Assembly: GCF_017654505.1 (NCBI RefSeq)
Contig: NC_054548.1
Span: 32,625,774 to 32,689,773, forward strand
Direction of reading: 5' to 3'
Source of the DNA: Polyodon spathula
Taxonomy: Eukaryota > Chordata > Actinopteri > Acipenseriformes > Polyodontidae
DNA length: 64,000 nt
How positions within the stretch are numbered: the stretch's first letter is position 1; each line of letters opens with the position of its first letter. The position numbers and the translations under genes are program-made. Positions 34,597 to 45,200 of this stretch are shown piece after piece. The notes below the pieces were generated by a model, which saw only the letters and a list, made by a program, of their open reading frames with translations, made no database searches and was not told the DNA's origin.

Positions 34597-34775
34597 CCTG
34601 CAGTTGAAGTGCTGGGCTGGGTCTCCTCCAGATCTTTGTTCTTCTCCTCATTCTCCTGCAGCAGCTCTTCATCAGGGAGGTCCTTCTCCATGGAGTCCAT
34701 GCCCTCGTGGTCCTCCATGAGGAGGATCTCGATCTCCTCCTCAGTCAGGGCCCTCCTCCTCTTCAATGACTGAAC
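34597..34775 (-). pseudogene. piggyBac-like relic, first exon with splice donor
   Basis: On the minus strand a strongly acidic open segment reads LKRRRALTEEEIEILLMED, then MEKDLPDEELLQENEEKNKD and ends STSTAG at a perfect GTAAGT donor (34596-34591). It is followed about 200 bp further down by [10 protein letters not shown], probably the start of the next exon. The acidic N-terminus fits piggyBac transposases. A stop codon upstream (near 34775) removes the likely start. Assignment to the same element as 33317-33857 is by position and orientation. Confidence 0.6.
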
Positions 34776-34929
34776 CAGATGCTAGAACGGATTGTCTCCA
34801 TCCATTTTCTAGCTTGCACACACCCACATAAAACATTAAAATAATAAATAATGATATTATTATTATTATTATATTATTAGTTATAATATAATGATTATAG
34901 TATTGATAGTAGTAGTAGTAGTAGTATAA

Positions 34930-35259
34930 TCAATAATAAATGATTCTCCCTCCTTTTTCACACCAGACAAGTAAACTACACCAAATAGTAACAATAATAA
35001 TGATATTCTCCATCCTTTTTCACACACAGAAAAGTAAACTAACAATAGTAATAATAATAAATGATTCTCCATCCTTTTTCACACACAGAAAAAAAGTAAA
35101 CTAATAATAATAATGACTCTATCCTTTTTCACACACAAAAAAAGTAAACTATAATAATGACTTATTTACATACACACACAAAGTAAAAGTAAACTAATAA
35201 TAAAATACAGTACATGGCTAAATAATAATGATGAATACAGCTCAATAATGTCTCTGTTC

Positions 35260-35301
<42 letters not shown>

Positions 35302-35349
35302 TACACACAGACACACAGAGTAATAATTAATAAAATACATGGCTAAATG

Positions 35350-35408
<59 letters not shown>

Positions 35409-35540
35409 GATAAATGTCTTTGTTCTTTACATAGATACACAAAGTAAAAATACTAATAATAAACAAACTAATAATAAAAACAACTAAATAATTATTCCTT
35501 ATTCTTTTACACATCAAATAAAAAAAAATTATGTTAAAAA
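34930..35540. repeat. degenerate minisatellite with embedded microsatellites
   Basis: About eight degenerate copies of a 50-70-base unit of the form 'atgattctccatcctttttcacacacagaaaagtaaactaataataata'. The clearest copies are near 34950, 35012, 35070 and 35118; later copies are expanded by a (CA)n run at 35262-35298 and an (ATA)n run at 35351-35409. Not coding. The sequence from 35541 to 36200 also holds a (CA)n run at 35864-35920 but nothing else recognised. Confidence 0.7.
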
Positions 35541-35857
35541 AATAATAATAAATCCATAGCTAAATAATAATAACGACTACAGATAAATAATGAATAGCCT
35601 ATAAAAAGTAAACAAAAATTAGCTAATACACAGATGTAAACAAACACCTAACTTTTGGTATCACTTGCGATAGATTAATTTAGTTTTGCCTTATCTCCTG
35701 AGGAGAATTAAGTTCAAAAAATGGAAAAACAAATCTAAAATAAAAACGTATATGTGAAACTTAGTTTTTTTTTGTTTGTTTTTTAAATGTGATGTTGGTA
35801 CAGTAGATAATCTTGTCTACAGTCATAAAAGTTAGCCCTGCCCAGCAAGCAAGCAAG

Positions 35858-35863
<6 letters not shown>

Positions 35864-35920
<57 letters not shown>
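35864..35920. repeat. (CA)n microsatellite
   Basis: About 55 bp of CA dinucleotide repeat between cryaa and u2af1. Confidence 0.95.
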
Positions 35921-35922
<2 letters not shown>

Positions 35923-36219
35923 GTGACACAATGAGAAAAACCAGAGATGCAGGACTTCGAATCTGCCTGCACTCAGTCATAATGGCACTGGCAATGACAC
36001 TCGTCTTCATCTTGAAAATATTATATGTCCCACCCATCCTAGCCTTAAACCAATGGTATCATGACACGTGTCATAACCATGGCTATGAACCACGCTTAAA
36101 AAAAACAAGTTTGCTGGTTGGACGGCAGAGATATGACATGTTTTGTCATCGTAACAAAAGTTACGAAATTACAGTGTGTCGGCAGCAAAGGGTTAAAGTG
36201 CATTAAAGGCATAGTGCTA

Positions 36220-37215
36220 TATAGTCCAGAAGGGAATAGTTGAGTTTTACAGGTGTTGCCTGAAGAGGTGTGTTTTGAAGAGGCACCGGAAGGTGGACAG
36301 GGACTGGGCAGTCCTGACATCCATAAGAAGGTCATTCCACCGCTGCGGGGTCAGGGTGGAGAAGGAGTGGGCTCTGGAGGCAGGGGAGGTACAGCCAGTC
36401 TTCTGCTGCAGGCGAAGCTGAGAGGTTGGGTGGCGGTGTAGGGGGAGATGAGGGTCTGGAGGTAGCTGGGTGCGGTCTGGTCAAGGCATTGGTAGGCGAG
36501 TACTTGAACTGTATGCGAGCAGTGATCGGGAGCCAGTGGAGTGAGCGGAGCAGTAGAGTAACATATGAAAAGCGAGGCAGAGAGAACACTAGGCGTGCAG
36601 CGGAGTTCTGCATGAGCTGGAGTGAATGGGTTGCAGACACGGGGACCGGCCAGGAGGGAGTTGCAATAGTCTAGGCAGGAGAGTACCAGGGCCTGGAGAG
36701 GAGTCGCGTGAAGTAGTTGGTGAGAAAAGGTTGGATTCTTCATATGTTGCCCAGGAAGAAACAGCAGGTGCGTGCTAGAGTAGAGATGTGCTGGGAGTAG
36801 AGAACAGGGGTCCAGGGTGACTCCAAGGTTCTTGGCTGAGGAGGAGTGAGTGTGGTAGATTCCAAAGGAATGGAAATAGAGAGATCAGAGGAGGGGGAAG
36901 ATGATGAGGTGAAGAAAAGGAGGTTAGATTGAGAATGGAGAGGGGGAGAGAGTGTTGATAAAGAGTTTGCGGATATCAAAGATTTTAGAGAAGAAAAAGG
37001 CAGTCGTCAGAGAAGATAGAGGAGGGAGGAGGAAGGGGAGGGTTGAGGAGGGAGGAGAAGGTAGAGAATAGTTTCCGGGGGTTGTTAGTGGAGGATTGGA
37101 TAATAGATTGGAAATAGGAGCGTTTAGTAGAGGAGAGATTAGAGGAGAAGGAGGAGAGAAGGGAGCAGCAGAGGTATAGGGCAGCAGGGAGTTTGATTCT
37201 CTTACAAATACGAAA
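36220..37215 (-). mobile_element. L2-like LINE ORF2 C-terminal relic
   Basis: Minus-strand LINE sequence. Around 36900-36740 is the RT-thumb region (TLESPWTPVLYSQHISTLAR, CCFFLGNI); 36700-36640 reads QALVLSCLDYCNSLLAG; 36640-36500 reads LQLMQNSAARLVFS and LLRSLHWLPITARIQFK; 36480-36400 reads QTAPSYLQTLISPYT. All are conserved in the C-terminus of L2-type ORF2. Purine-rich sequence at 36900-37200 corresponds to the more upstream part of the frame. The element is truncated and frameshifted. It is distinct from the L2-like LINE in cryaa intron 1. Confidence 0.75.
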
Positions 37216-37474
37216 TATAAACCATCACTAATGGATTATTCTCCTTTAAGAACCCAAGAACTGAAGCATGTATGCCAACAAACTCTAGTGAGTGTGCATG
37301 ACGCAGTGAAAGTTGCCCCAACAAAAGCACACTGCGGCCATTTGCAAATTCACTTTTCCTTTTTCACTAAGAGTAAAACCACCTGAGCTAAGTTTCTCAT
37401 TACTTACTTGATTTGTGTCTTATTTAAGTGTTTTTTGCAGATTCTGTCTTTGCCTTCGGTCGATAAATTCTACC

Positions 37475-37505
<31 letters not shown>

Positions 37506-40500
37506 CTTTCTGCCGAGTTTTTGAACTAGTTGCCCGAAGCAGCCGTGTGCCAGTGGGAGCCTACGACTTGTGTTCACCCCACCTGGGTCTAGCTCACTCT
37601 TTGCAGCGAAGTACTCTTGTCTGGACAGGGCTCTGTTCCAGAAATAAAAATAAGTAAATAAAAATATAGTACTACCCCGGCTGGGATAGTTTCTTTATCT
37701 TGTGTATCAGTGCTGTTAAATTATTGTTTACTCCCTTCCCTTGTTTTTCTTTGTTTTACAGAAAATGGATCAAGTTCTGTGGGCTCACAGGACTCTCTGT
37801 ATTACAGCTGTAGTACAGAGGCTATCTTCGCCTGTAACTGTGACTGAGTGTAGTATTCGTGCTGCTCATTCTACACAGTCTTCTTGACTGTAGAGTTAGC
37901 TGGCGTGCATTTTTTCATGAGATCTCCTGCTTTTTGTGGGATTGCCTTGCTACTGTTGTGCTTTAGCACAAGGTTGTCATCTTCTTCTTTGTACCTCGGT
38001 ACCAGAGTGGACGAAACCTTAGAGTAGGTACTCGGTACCGACTCTATATTGACGCGATACATAACGCGAATGGTACCTATCCTCTCGGTACTGGGGCTGT
38101 TAGGTGAGTATTAACGTCCCGTATCGATGTCGTGTTAAAAAAAAAAAAAAAAAAGCAGACTTTGCGGTACCAACATCTCGGTACTTACGGTACTAACGAT
38201 CGGTACCGAGCCGTCTTCAATTAGTTTTGGTACCGGTAGTATTCATACTCAGTATCTAAACTACTTCAGTACCAGGTTTGCTGGTACCAACATATTGCTG
38301 TCAATACTAGAATTAGTACCAAGCTTGCTTGCTTTTGGTACCAGTTGTACTAGATGTTAGGTAAAAGACTAGTGTTTTACTAGTCTGTAGATACCAAGCT
38401 AGATACAGAGCATAGCTCAGTGCTAGTTATTTTTCGTTTGTGCTCAGCCTATTACATAGGCACTAAGCACTATGTTTCACAGTTGTGTTGACTGTGGTGC
38501 CAAGCTGCCAGCAGCTGATGGCCATGAGAAATGCATGAAACATGCATGGCCAGGAACACACAGAGCGAGCTCTGGAGGACCCTGCCTTTTGCGCACAGTG
38601 TGCTGTTTTCAGCAAGCAATCCCTACAGACCAGGCTTATGCACCAGTTGAGTGATCGCTCCTTCACTCCTGCACAACTACCTCCTACAGAGACAGTTGAT
38701 AGCAGTAGGGGGTGCTCTAGGGAGTGCAGTTCCGAGGAACGCTGCTCTAAGGAGCGCCATTCCAAGGAACGTAGCCAGAGGCCCTATTCTGCGGATCGCA
38801 GTGCCAGGGCACGTAGCCAGAGGCCTTATACTGCGGACCGCAGTGCCAGGGCATGTAGCCAGAGGCCCTATTCTGCGGAGTGCAGTGGCAGGGCATGTAG
38901 CTCCAGGGAGCCAACCTCTAGGAAGGGACACAGGAGAAGCCCCACTTCCTCCTCCTCATCCTCTTCCTCTCCTGCTTCTTCTCCTACCCTCCAAGGAGTA
39001 AATAGAAGAGGCACAGGTCCAGGTCATCGGACCACTGGCATAATATGTATGAGATGTTCCAGCAACAGCAGTCAACTCTAACCAAGTTGTTGCAGGAGCA
39101 GGCTTTGCCAGCACAGGCAACTGCTGTGTCTATGGTGACACAAGCACCTGTTCCGTCACACACACAGTGACTTCTCCCCCCCTCCCCCTCCATTTAGGTC
39201 GGTGGAGGAGAAAAAGGAGGATGCTCTCTCTGTCCTTGCTTTGGAAGAAGCAGAGGCGCAAGAAGGGTTTGTATTGGAGGAACAATCAGCATCGGATTCA
39301 CTGCCCCTACCTACGTTACCTAAGGAGCTATACCCTTGATGCGTCGAGCAAATGAAGCACTTAAGGTGCCATGGCCAAGAGCAAAGGCCGAGAGGTGCTC
39401 AGTGTTTGACAAGCATAAGGAGATTCCATCTGAAGCCCCTCCCATCCACCCGGATTTTTGTCAGTAGCTTACCTCGTCATGGCAACACTCGTCGGGCACG
39501 ACCTGTAGGGTGTACGAGAGGGATTAGATGGGACTGGTCTAGTTTCCCTCTATGGGATTGACCATACCAGCCTTGGCACAGCCAGCAAACCTGGAATTGC
39601 TGTCCAAGGACGCTTCTTACCCGAACAAGCAATGTAGGGTCAAGGTGGTCCTTATAAGGAAATCCTACTCCGCTGATCCCTTTGTTGCGCATTTGGGCAA
39701 CTACAATACAGGTCTGGTGGCTTACCAGAGCTACATTTGGAGCTCCACTGCTGAGGTGGGACACCGCTGATCAGACGGACAAGCTGCAGTTAATCTCTCA
39801 CATGTTGCTATGGCTGGCGAAACTCCTGAGTCAAGCAAAAGGGCGGAGTATGGCAGCATTGGTAGCAGCACACCGTCAGCTATGGCTTCTCAAGCCAGGC
39901 TGACGAAGAGGAATAAGGCTGGTCTGCTTGATGTGCCCATTACGCCAGGGCATACTTTTGGCCCTGCGGTAAGGGAAGCAACAAAGGTGTTCAATGACCT
40001 TGTCCCTAAGCCTGCACCACCGCCTAAGAAGCAGTGGGATTAGAGACCACCACCCCGGCCACAGCAGCAGCCTCAGGGCAGTCCATGCGATCCTCCAGCA
40101 GTCGCTAGTACGTTGAGCCAACTGCATTTCACCATACGTTGTGGTAGGCACAAACGGTTTCAGTGCAATGTGCCTGGCAAAAAATCTCAGGTACTAGTTG
40201 AAGCAGCAGCCTTAGGACATTGCTACAACAGGCCCAGGGCCCCTTCTCCAGGGACCATATGGACTACTGGGACCAATGCACCCACGATTCTTGGGTGCTC
40301 ACCACTATGCGTCGGGGGTACTCGTTACAATTCAGCCAAGGACCACTCCCCTTTCGCGGCGTGGACCATAGGCTGGTCAAGGACCCCTGAGCCAATGACT
40401 CACTGGCTCAGGAGCTAGAAACCCTCCTGCACAAGCACGCTATTCGCATCTTACCATCCTCTGACATGGTCGGAGGGTTCTACTCAAAATACTTTCTGGT

Positions 40501-40857
40501 GCCCAAACAGGACGGCAGCCTTATACGGTCAACCTGTATCTGAGCCACAGGCAGTTGAAGATGTTGACCCTGCGACGGCTGTCGCAGTCCATCAGGCCAG
40601 GCGACTGGTTCACGACAGTGGACTTACAGGATGCCTACTTCCACATTTCCATAAAACCAGGGCAGTAGAAGTACCTTCGGTTTGTCTTTGAAGTAAAAGG
40701 CTACGAGACCATGCATTTTTACGGAATGTATGGACGCTATTCTGGCCACTCTGAGACTCGAGGGTATCAGAGTTCAAAACTACCTGGATGACTAGCTCAT
40801 TTGTGCGGAGTCGCCAGGTCAAGCACAACAACACATACAACTCGTCACGAAGCTGCC
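37216..40857 (+). mobile_element. DIRS-type retrotransposon, 3'-truncated
   Basis: Plus-strand DIRS element. A long leader (37216-38460) precedes a gag-like ORF starting at ATG 38472 (HSCVDCGAKLPAADGHEKCM; after a frameshift GQEHTERALEDPAFCAQCAV), with a serine-rich tail and three copies of a SQRPYSADRSARA-type repeat (38770-38900). The RT follows from 40430 (GGFYSKYFLVPKQDGSL, VDLQDAYFHISIKPGQ, RVQNYLDD at about 40785). In the last motif the usual W after YLDD is a stop codon (TAG). The sequence ends at about 40857, so RNase H and the tyrosine recombinase are missing. Frameshifts and stops make it inactive. The 5' boundary is approximate. Confidence 0.8.
37990..38400. repeat. GTACC-rich leader of the DIRS element
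   Basis: Within about 400 bp there are at least a dozen irregularly spaced GGTACC, CGGTAC or GTACC/GGTAC motifs (for example ctcggtaccaga, actcggtaccgact, gatcggtaccgagc, ttggtaccggtag). Many are palindromic. A (A)n tract at 38136-38154 interrupts them. They lie just upstream of the gag-like start; a related but weaker pattern lies in the leader of the DIRS copy at 61330-61560. Function unknown. Confidence 0.7.
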
Positions 40858-41063
40858 GGCCACGAAGAAGGGGGGGAGGGAGGGGTGTCAGACCAGCTCC
40901 CCCAGCCACACTTTCGCACCAGGAGGAACAGTGGCTGAAGCCCCGGAAGAGGGAGCTGCCAGCCATGAAGGAGTGGGGGGTGAGGGACCTCCCACCATAG
41001 CCGCCACCATCGACACCTTGCTCCCCCCTCTTCCAGGACTTGAAGACTGAGGGGGGAGGTGGA
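40858..41063 (+). mobile_element. 3' end of an LTR retrotransposon internal region, with polypurine tract
   Basis: An open frame rich in Pro, Glu and Gly (near 40860-41045) ends LLPPLPGLED and a stop. It is followed by the polypurine tract gaggggggaggtgga and then the LTR start TGTTGGGG at 41064. This is the usual layout of an internal region meeting its 3' LTR. No recognisable pol domain, so the family is unknown. Confidence 0.55.
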
Positions 41064-41712
41064 TGTTGGGGCCAAGTGTGCTTTGCACATGGAGCACTGT
41101 ACAGTTGTTTATGTTTAGAATGGGGTCTCCCCCTCTGCCCTGTGTTATTTTGTGTTTGTTTATTAATTTATTTATTGTATTTATGATGGTGAAAGCCGTG
41201 GTTATTGTTATTGTATTAAAATGATAGCATAGCCGTGCGGTTTGTTTTGTTATTGTTTTGTTTTTATTTTAGACTCTGGCAGAAGTGAGGTAGCAGCATG
41301 TCCTCTGCCAGGAATGATTAAAAACCTTGTGCGGAAGGTGGCCATCACCCGAATTAAGTGATTTAATTTGTTGCTAAATCGGGAGAGGTCACCTGTATAT
41401 AAACCTGCACTCTGGGTGGATGTTTGGAAGTGGAGAACAAGAGTGAGAACGAGAGGGAGAGGAGAGAGGAGTTTAAAAGTAATACATATAGGAACAGTGA
41501 AGGCGATTTCCCAGCCTGACCTATTAGTATTCGCGATTTGTTTTTGTTCACTTTTATTTTCTGTGCTGTGGGCGATTATTTTGGTTAAACATTTTAATTT
41601 CATTTTTGTGTTTGAATAAAAGGCGCACAGCGTGTCTTTTTGCACCGCACTACTTTTCTTTGTTTTCCTTCCTGCACTCTGGCCTGACGTCACCACTAAC
41701 CAGCCTGTCACA
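41064..41712 (+). repeat. 3' LTR following a polypurine tract
   Basis: Begins TGTTGGGGCC after a purine tract and ends near ...CAGCCTGTCACA. It contains a TATA-like 'ctgtatataaac' (41391) and a poly(A) signal 'aataaaagg' (41617), consistent with an LTR read on the + strand. The exact right end (41712 or 41714) is uncertain. No 5' LTR partner is seen; the element is truncated. Confidence 0.65.
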
Positions 41713-41714
41713 CA

Positions 41715-42425
41715 CCCCAAAACTTCATCTCGACTCACTTGTTGGACCTTTTGGTTACAACAGTTTAATTTTAAGGTTCATTATAGAAGAGGAAGCTTGA
41801 ATATAGTTCTTGACGCATTATTTCATGCACTCTTCCAAAGTGATGGCTCTGTTGCAGTGTATACAAGTAAGTCTCCAGCTTACAGCTCTGATCTCCCTGG
41901 ATGAAATAGCGGCCACTCAATCCAGATATAGCTGACATCATTGCCAATCTTAGTCAACTTCCAACAAAACAAGTCGCATCACATTTGGGATGGAACAAGG
42001 TTTGATCTATCGAAAGGTTCCTATAGCAAATGGAGGTTATTGTTTTCAATTTGTGGTTCCAGAATCTTTAAAACTATGCTTTCTAATGTACTTTCACAAT
42101 AATCCTTTAGGAGGCCATCTTAAAATGCTCCTTTGTATTTTAGAAGTGGCTTGGTGGTCTTCTGTTCTAAAGGATACTAATCTGTCAGTTTAAACCCACT
42201 AATATAAAGCTAGCAGGTCTGCTCCAGTCTACACAATGAGGCTCCAATAGAGAGGTTGGGGATAGACCTGATGGACCCACTTCCACACAATAAATTGGGT
42301 AACCAATATTTACAGGTGATAGTGGACTATTATTCAAAAAGGCTGGAGAAGTTCCACATGTCAGCAAAACACCAAAGATCACGAGAATTCTCACGCAGAA
42401 AATCTTCACAAGGTGGAGAGCTCCA
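41715..42425 (+). mobile_element. Ty3/gypsy fragment: RNase H end and integrase
   Basis: Reads TCWTFWLQQFNFKVHYRRGS, then LNIVLDALFHA at 41740-41830 (end of RNase H), an integrase zinc-binding-like region at 42060-42160 (YFHNNPLGGHLKM, VAWWSSVLKD) and the integrase core start at 42250-42350 (GIDLMDPLPHNKLGNQYLQV, VDYYSKRLEKF). Canonical RH-then-IN order. The rest of integrase is missing. Confidence 0.82.
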
Positions 42426-43491
42426 CGATACTTGGTCTCTGAGCATTAGAGTAATAATGGAAACGCTGACTTACATAGAAAACAATGGAAAGCACGAGTA
42501 AGCAAAACATTTACCTCACAGTTGGTGCAGCCTAATCAGGATTTCTGCTTTAATGAGACGGTTCTTCTCAATGCTATTTATGTCATTAACTTGGGATACA
42601 GTATGTTCAAATGATGAATGGAGATCGCTATTCAGAATGTTCACAGTAGTGCAGACATTAGGATTGCTGCGACTTGCGTAAACCACACTGAACTCTTGCA
42701 GGAGCTACAGGCTCTGGTTTCTCAGGCTGCGTTGCAAAGAAAGCTAGCGTGTCAACATCGCAGGTGCCTTGCCTTGTGATTTCATCAGTTTTCATTTCAT
42801 GTAGAAATAAAAACAGCAATTTTGTTTAGGAATAATAAAAAGAGACTAAATTATGTACTTAATATTGAATCATGTGATTAAATATTTTAACTGACTGAAT
42901 AAGGGAGACCAGTTTGTACACATATCAGTTAAAATGAAGTATAGTTGCATTTCACAATTGGAACTGCGTAAAAGAGAAAACAAATGTCAGATACAAATGT
43001 TACTACAAACATGAAAACATACTGTATTGCGTACATTGCTGCCACTAACCAAAAATATTCATGTATTCAAAACACAGGAATTTATAGGATTCCTATAACA
43101 ATTTATCTGGAACCATTCATTCTTAGACATCTGTAACTATATTGAATCAGAAAACACTGCTGTGTACCTACATACTGTCAACTGTAAAGACTTCAAAGTG
43201 CGTGGTGTTTATTGATATGGCTTAAGGTTAAAATGTAAGGAACTACAAGAAATAGGAAACCGTGCATCCCCAGGGGCATAATCTAAGGGGAATATATCAG
43301 ATCAAATGGTTTGTAAACAAAGAAAAAAAGTGGCAACTTTGTAAAATAACTAGCACTTGAGTTTCTTGCACGATAGACATGATTGAACTTTGGGTAGAGA
43401 ATCACAGACGACGGATCCATTGTTTTCCACTGAAAGGGAGAAACCACACACACACACACACATACACAATATGGAATCACTACAAAGTTGT
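42426..43491. other. intergenic sequence downstream of u2af1, no feature recognised
   Basis: AT-rich non-coding sequence before the u2af1 3' end. A short (CA)n run occurs near 43446-43465, inside the likely region just past the u2af1 poly(A) site. No transposon signature was seen. Confidence 0.5.
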
Positions 43492-43497
43492 TTTATT
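43492..43497 (-). terminator. u2af1: u2af1 polyadenylation signal
   Basis: AATAAA on the minus strand (plus strand tttatt), about 115 bases after the u2af1 stop codon. This gives a short 3' UTR, as in mammalian U2AF1. Confidence 0.75.
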
Positions 43498-43609
43498 GAG
43501 AATGCAAGGTTTAAAAAAAGAAAGAAATAAGAAGTTACAATTACAACATACTGAACATTTTGGTAATTGTAAGACAACATATTCTAGGTGGAGAAACACT
43601 CCTATTTTC

Positions 43610-43748
43610 TCAGAATCGACCAGATCTCTCACGATCCCTAGATCTCCGTCTTTCACGATCACGACCACCTCTGCCTCCACGGTCTCCTCGCTCACCACGA
43701 TCTCTGGACCTCGAACGCCTTTCACGGGACCTTGAGCGAGACCGATGT
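43610..43748 (-). CDS. u2af1: splicing factor U2AF 35-kDa subunit, last exon (RS domain)
   Basis: Final coding exon of U2AF1, the small subunit of U2 auxiliary factor, which recognises the AG at 3' splice sites in the nucleus. Minus strand: the acceptor ends cttgtcag before ACATCGG at 43748; the stop TGA is at 43612-43610. The exon completes a codon split after exon 7 and encodes HRSRSRSRERRSRSRDRG, a Gly/Arg stretch, then RRRSRDRERSGRF, ending exactly as mammalian U2AF1. The poly-glycine run of human U2AF1 is replaced by a short GERGDRGGRGG-type segment. Intact. The three exons in the window give 121 residues, roughly half the protein; the rest should lie beyond position 64000. Confidence 0.96.
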
Positions 43749-43984
43749 CTGACAAGACAAAAGCAGGTGCAAGTTTAAGACAAAGCTCGCAATTCATTAA
43801 AATCCAATATACCTTATAGGTAGAGAGAGTCGATACACCAGTATTATTGTTAATATCGGTATGAATAACAAATGTTATTGATAGTGGTATATCGTACATC
43901 GGCGTATATACACGAATTACAACAGCAACTAGTCTCCAGTTTCCTTGACAAGTTGTAGAAATCAAACAATGGGATTCAAACGGT

Positions 43985-44155
43985 ATTCAATATTAACATT
44001 TCTAGGCTACTAGATATTTACCCAATACATTTAAGACCTACCAGTAACTAAAATAGAATCATACACACATGACCCTATGTTCACTTTTCTGTATGGGGTT
44101 CCAGAAATTAAGATCAGCTGCATTCAAGTATATTTATTCAGGCTAGTTTTACCTA
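43985..44155. repeat. u2af1 intronic duplicated block, copy 1
   Basis: From 'tattcaatattaacattt' to 'tatttattcaggct' this matches 52830-53020 ('gtcaatattaacattttt...tatttattcaggct') with about 85-90 percent identity by eye and a few indels. It lies about 240 bases upstream (in gene direction) of exon 8, while the other copy lies about 110 bases upstream of exon 6. Confidence 0.75.
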
Positions 44156-44371
44156 GAAAGTGTCACTGCTCTTTACTAGTTAAGATTTAAACAAACAAAC
44201 AAACAAACCAGTCTGAGGGGGGATTATGAGGAAAACATTTGTATTCAAAAGCAAATAGTGCTTCATTTATAAAAAGCAGTGGGGGGTACATTTAGTTAGT
44301 TTCCAGTGAGAATCATGTGACCCATTTGTTCAGTTATGGTACTAAAAAAAAAAAAAAGAAATATAATCATG

Positions 44372-44455
44372 TTGTAAATGTAACCCCTTTGCAGCCTCCA
44401 TTGCTGTGGTCTTTGGGTACCCCATTCGACTTTGCATTATGCGTCCCTTCTTTCC
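44372..44455. repeat. u2af1 intronic duplicated block, second part
   Basis: 'gtaaatgtaacccctttgcagcc' onward through 'tgctgtggtctttgggta' and 'attcgac' matches 53023-53105. In the copy near 53 kb it directly follows the first block; here about 215 bases lie between them, so one copy has been expanded or the other contracted. Confidence 0.75.
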
Positions 44456-44620
44456 GACACTTGCGAACCTGCCAGACTTGCCTCTGCTTATTTACACTGC
44501 TTGATTGATAGGCTGTTCGCATTGAAGATAGACTCATTTGTGTTGCAGCTGTCACTCACAGGTATCACATTCCCAGATCACTTGCATGGAGCATTTTTTT
44601 TTTTTTTTTTTTTTTCAGCC

Positions 44621-45195
44621 TGTGGCAGTGTCCCGCCCCTTTATGTTTATAAGTGTTTTATGTTGTATGTAGTGTGTTAATGTTGGTGTTTATGTATAAA
44701 ATACACAGGATATAAATATGGGTTACGAGCACAAGTGTTTAAAATGTATATTTGTATTTAGGCACGAGGATTGCACAGCATTTCACCTGCAGGTAAAATG
44801 GAATATGTGAGCACGGGGAATTACACTTAATTTGTACAGTTGTACCGAAACTCCAATTGAACGATTGATTAGCAAATCGAGTCTCGGTGCAGCTGCATAT
44901 AAAACAGCATGTTTTCATTGACTCTGGGTTGTGTGTTAGTCAGTGGAGAACAGGAGAGAGGTTTTGAGAACAATTGCTACAGCGTGCTGGAAGTGCCAGA
45001 CGGTAATTGTCTGTTCGTCCACTGTCTTGTTTAGTGTTGTCCGCTTCGTTTACCTTTTTATTTTGGCCTCAACTGCTGTATCATGTTTTGTTTAAGCCTT
45101 TTTGTTTATTATTTGCAATAAAACTCACCACATTCATCATTGTTTGGAGTCTATTTCTGGTCTGATGTCACCCCTGCAAAGCCATCCTGTTCACA
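44621..45195. mobile_element. solo LTR (575 bp) with 5-bp TSD CAGCC
   Basis: Begins TGTGGCAGTGTCCCGCC after a poly-T run and ends CCTGTTCACA. Flanked by CAGCC (44616-44620) and CAGCC (45196-45200). It contains a TATA-like 'gcatataaaac' (44895) and poly(A) signal 'caataaaac' (45117), suggesting + orientation. It lies in u2af1 intron 7 and matches none of the other LTRs in the window closely. Confidence 0.88.
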
Positions 45196-45200
45196 CAGCC

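Noticed and set aside
34561..34773. Serine-rich plus-strand open frame
   Set aside because: It is antisense to the acidic Glu/Asp-rich piggyBac-like exon on the minus strand.
40113..41097. Minus- and plus-strand frames over the DIRS/LTR junction
   Set aside because: They overlap a recognised DIRS RT and LTR boundary and show no domain of their own, apart from the short ORF end next to the polypurine tract.
43379..43778. Plus-strand open frames rich in Ser/Arg over u2af1 exon 8
   Set aside because: They are shadows of the Arg-Ser codons of u2af1 on the minus strand.
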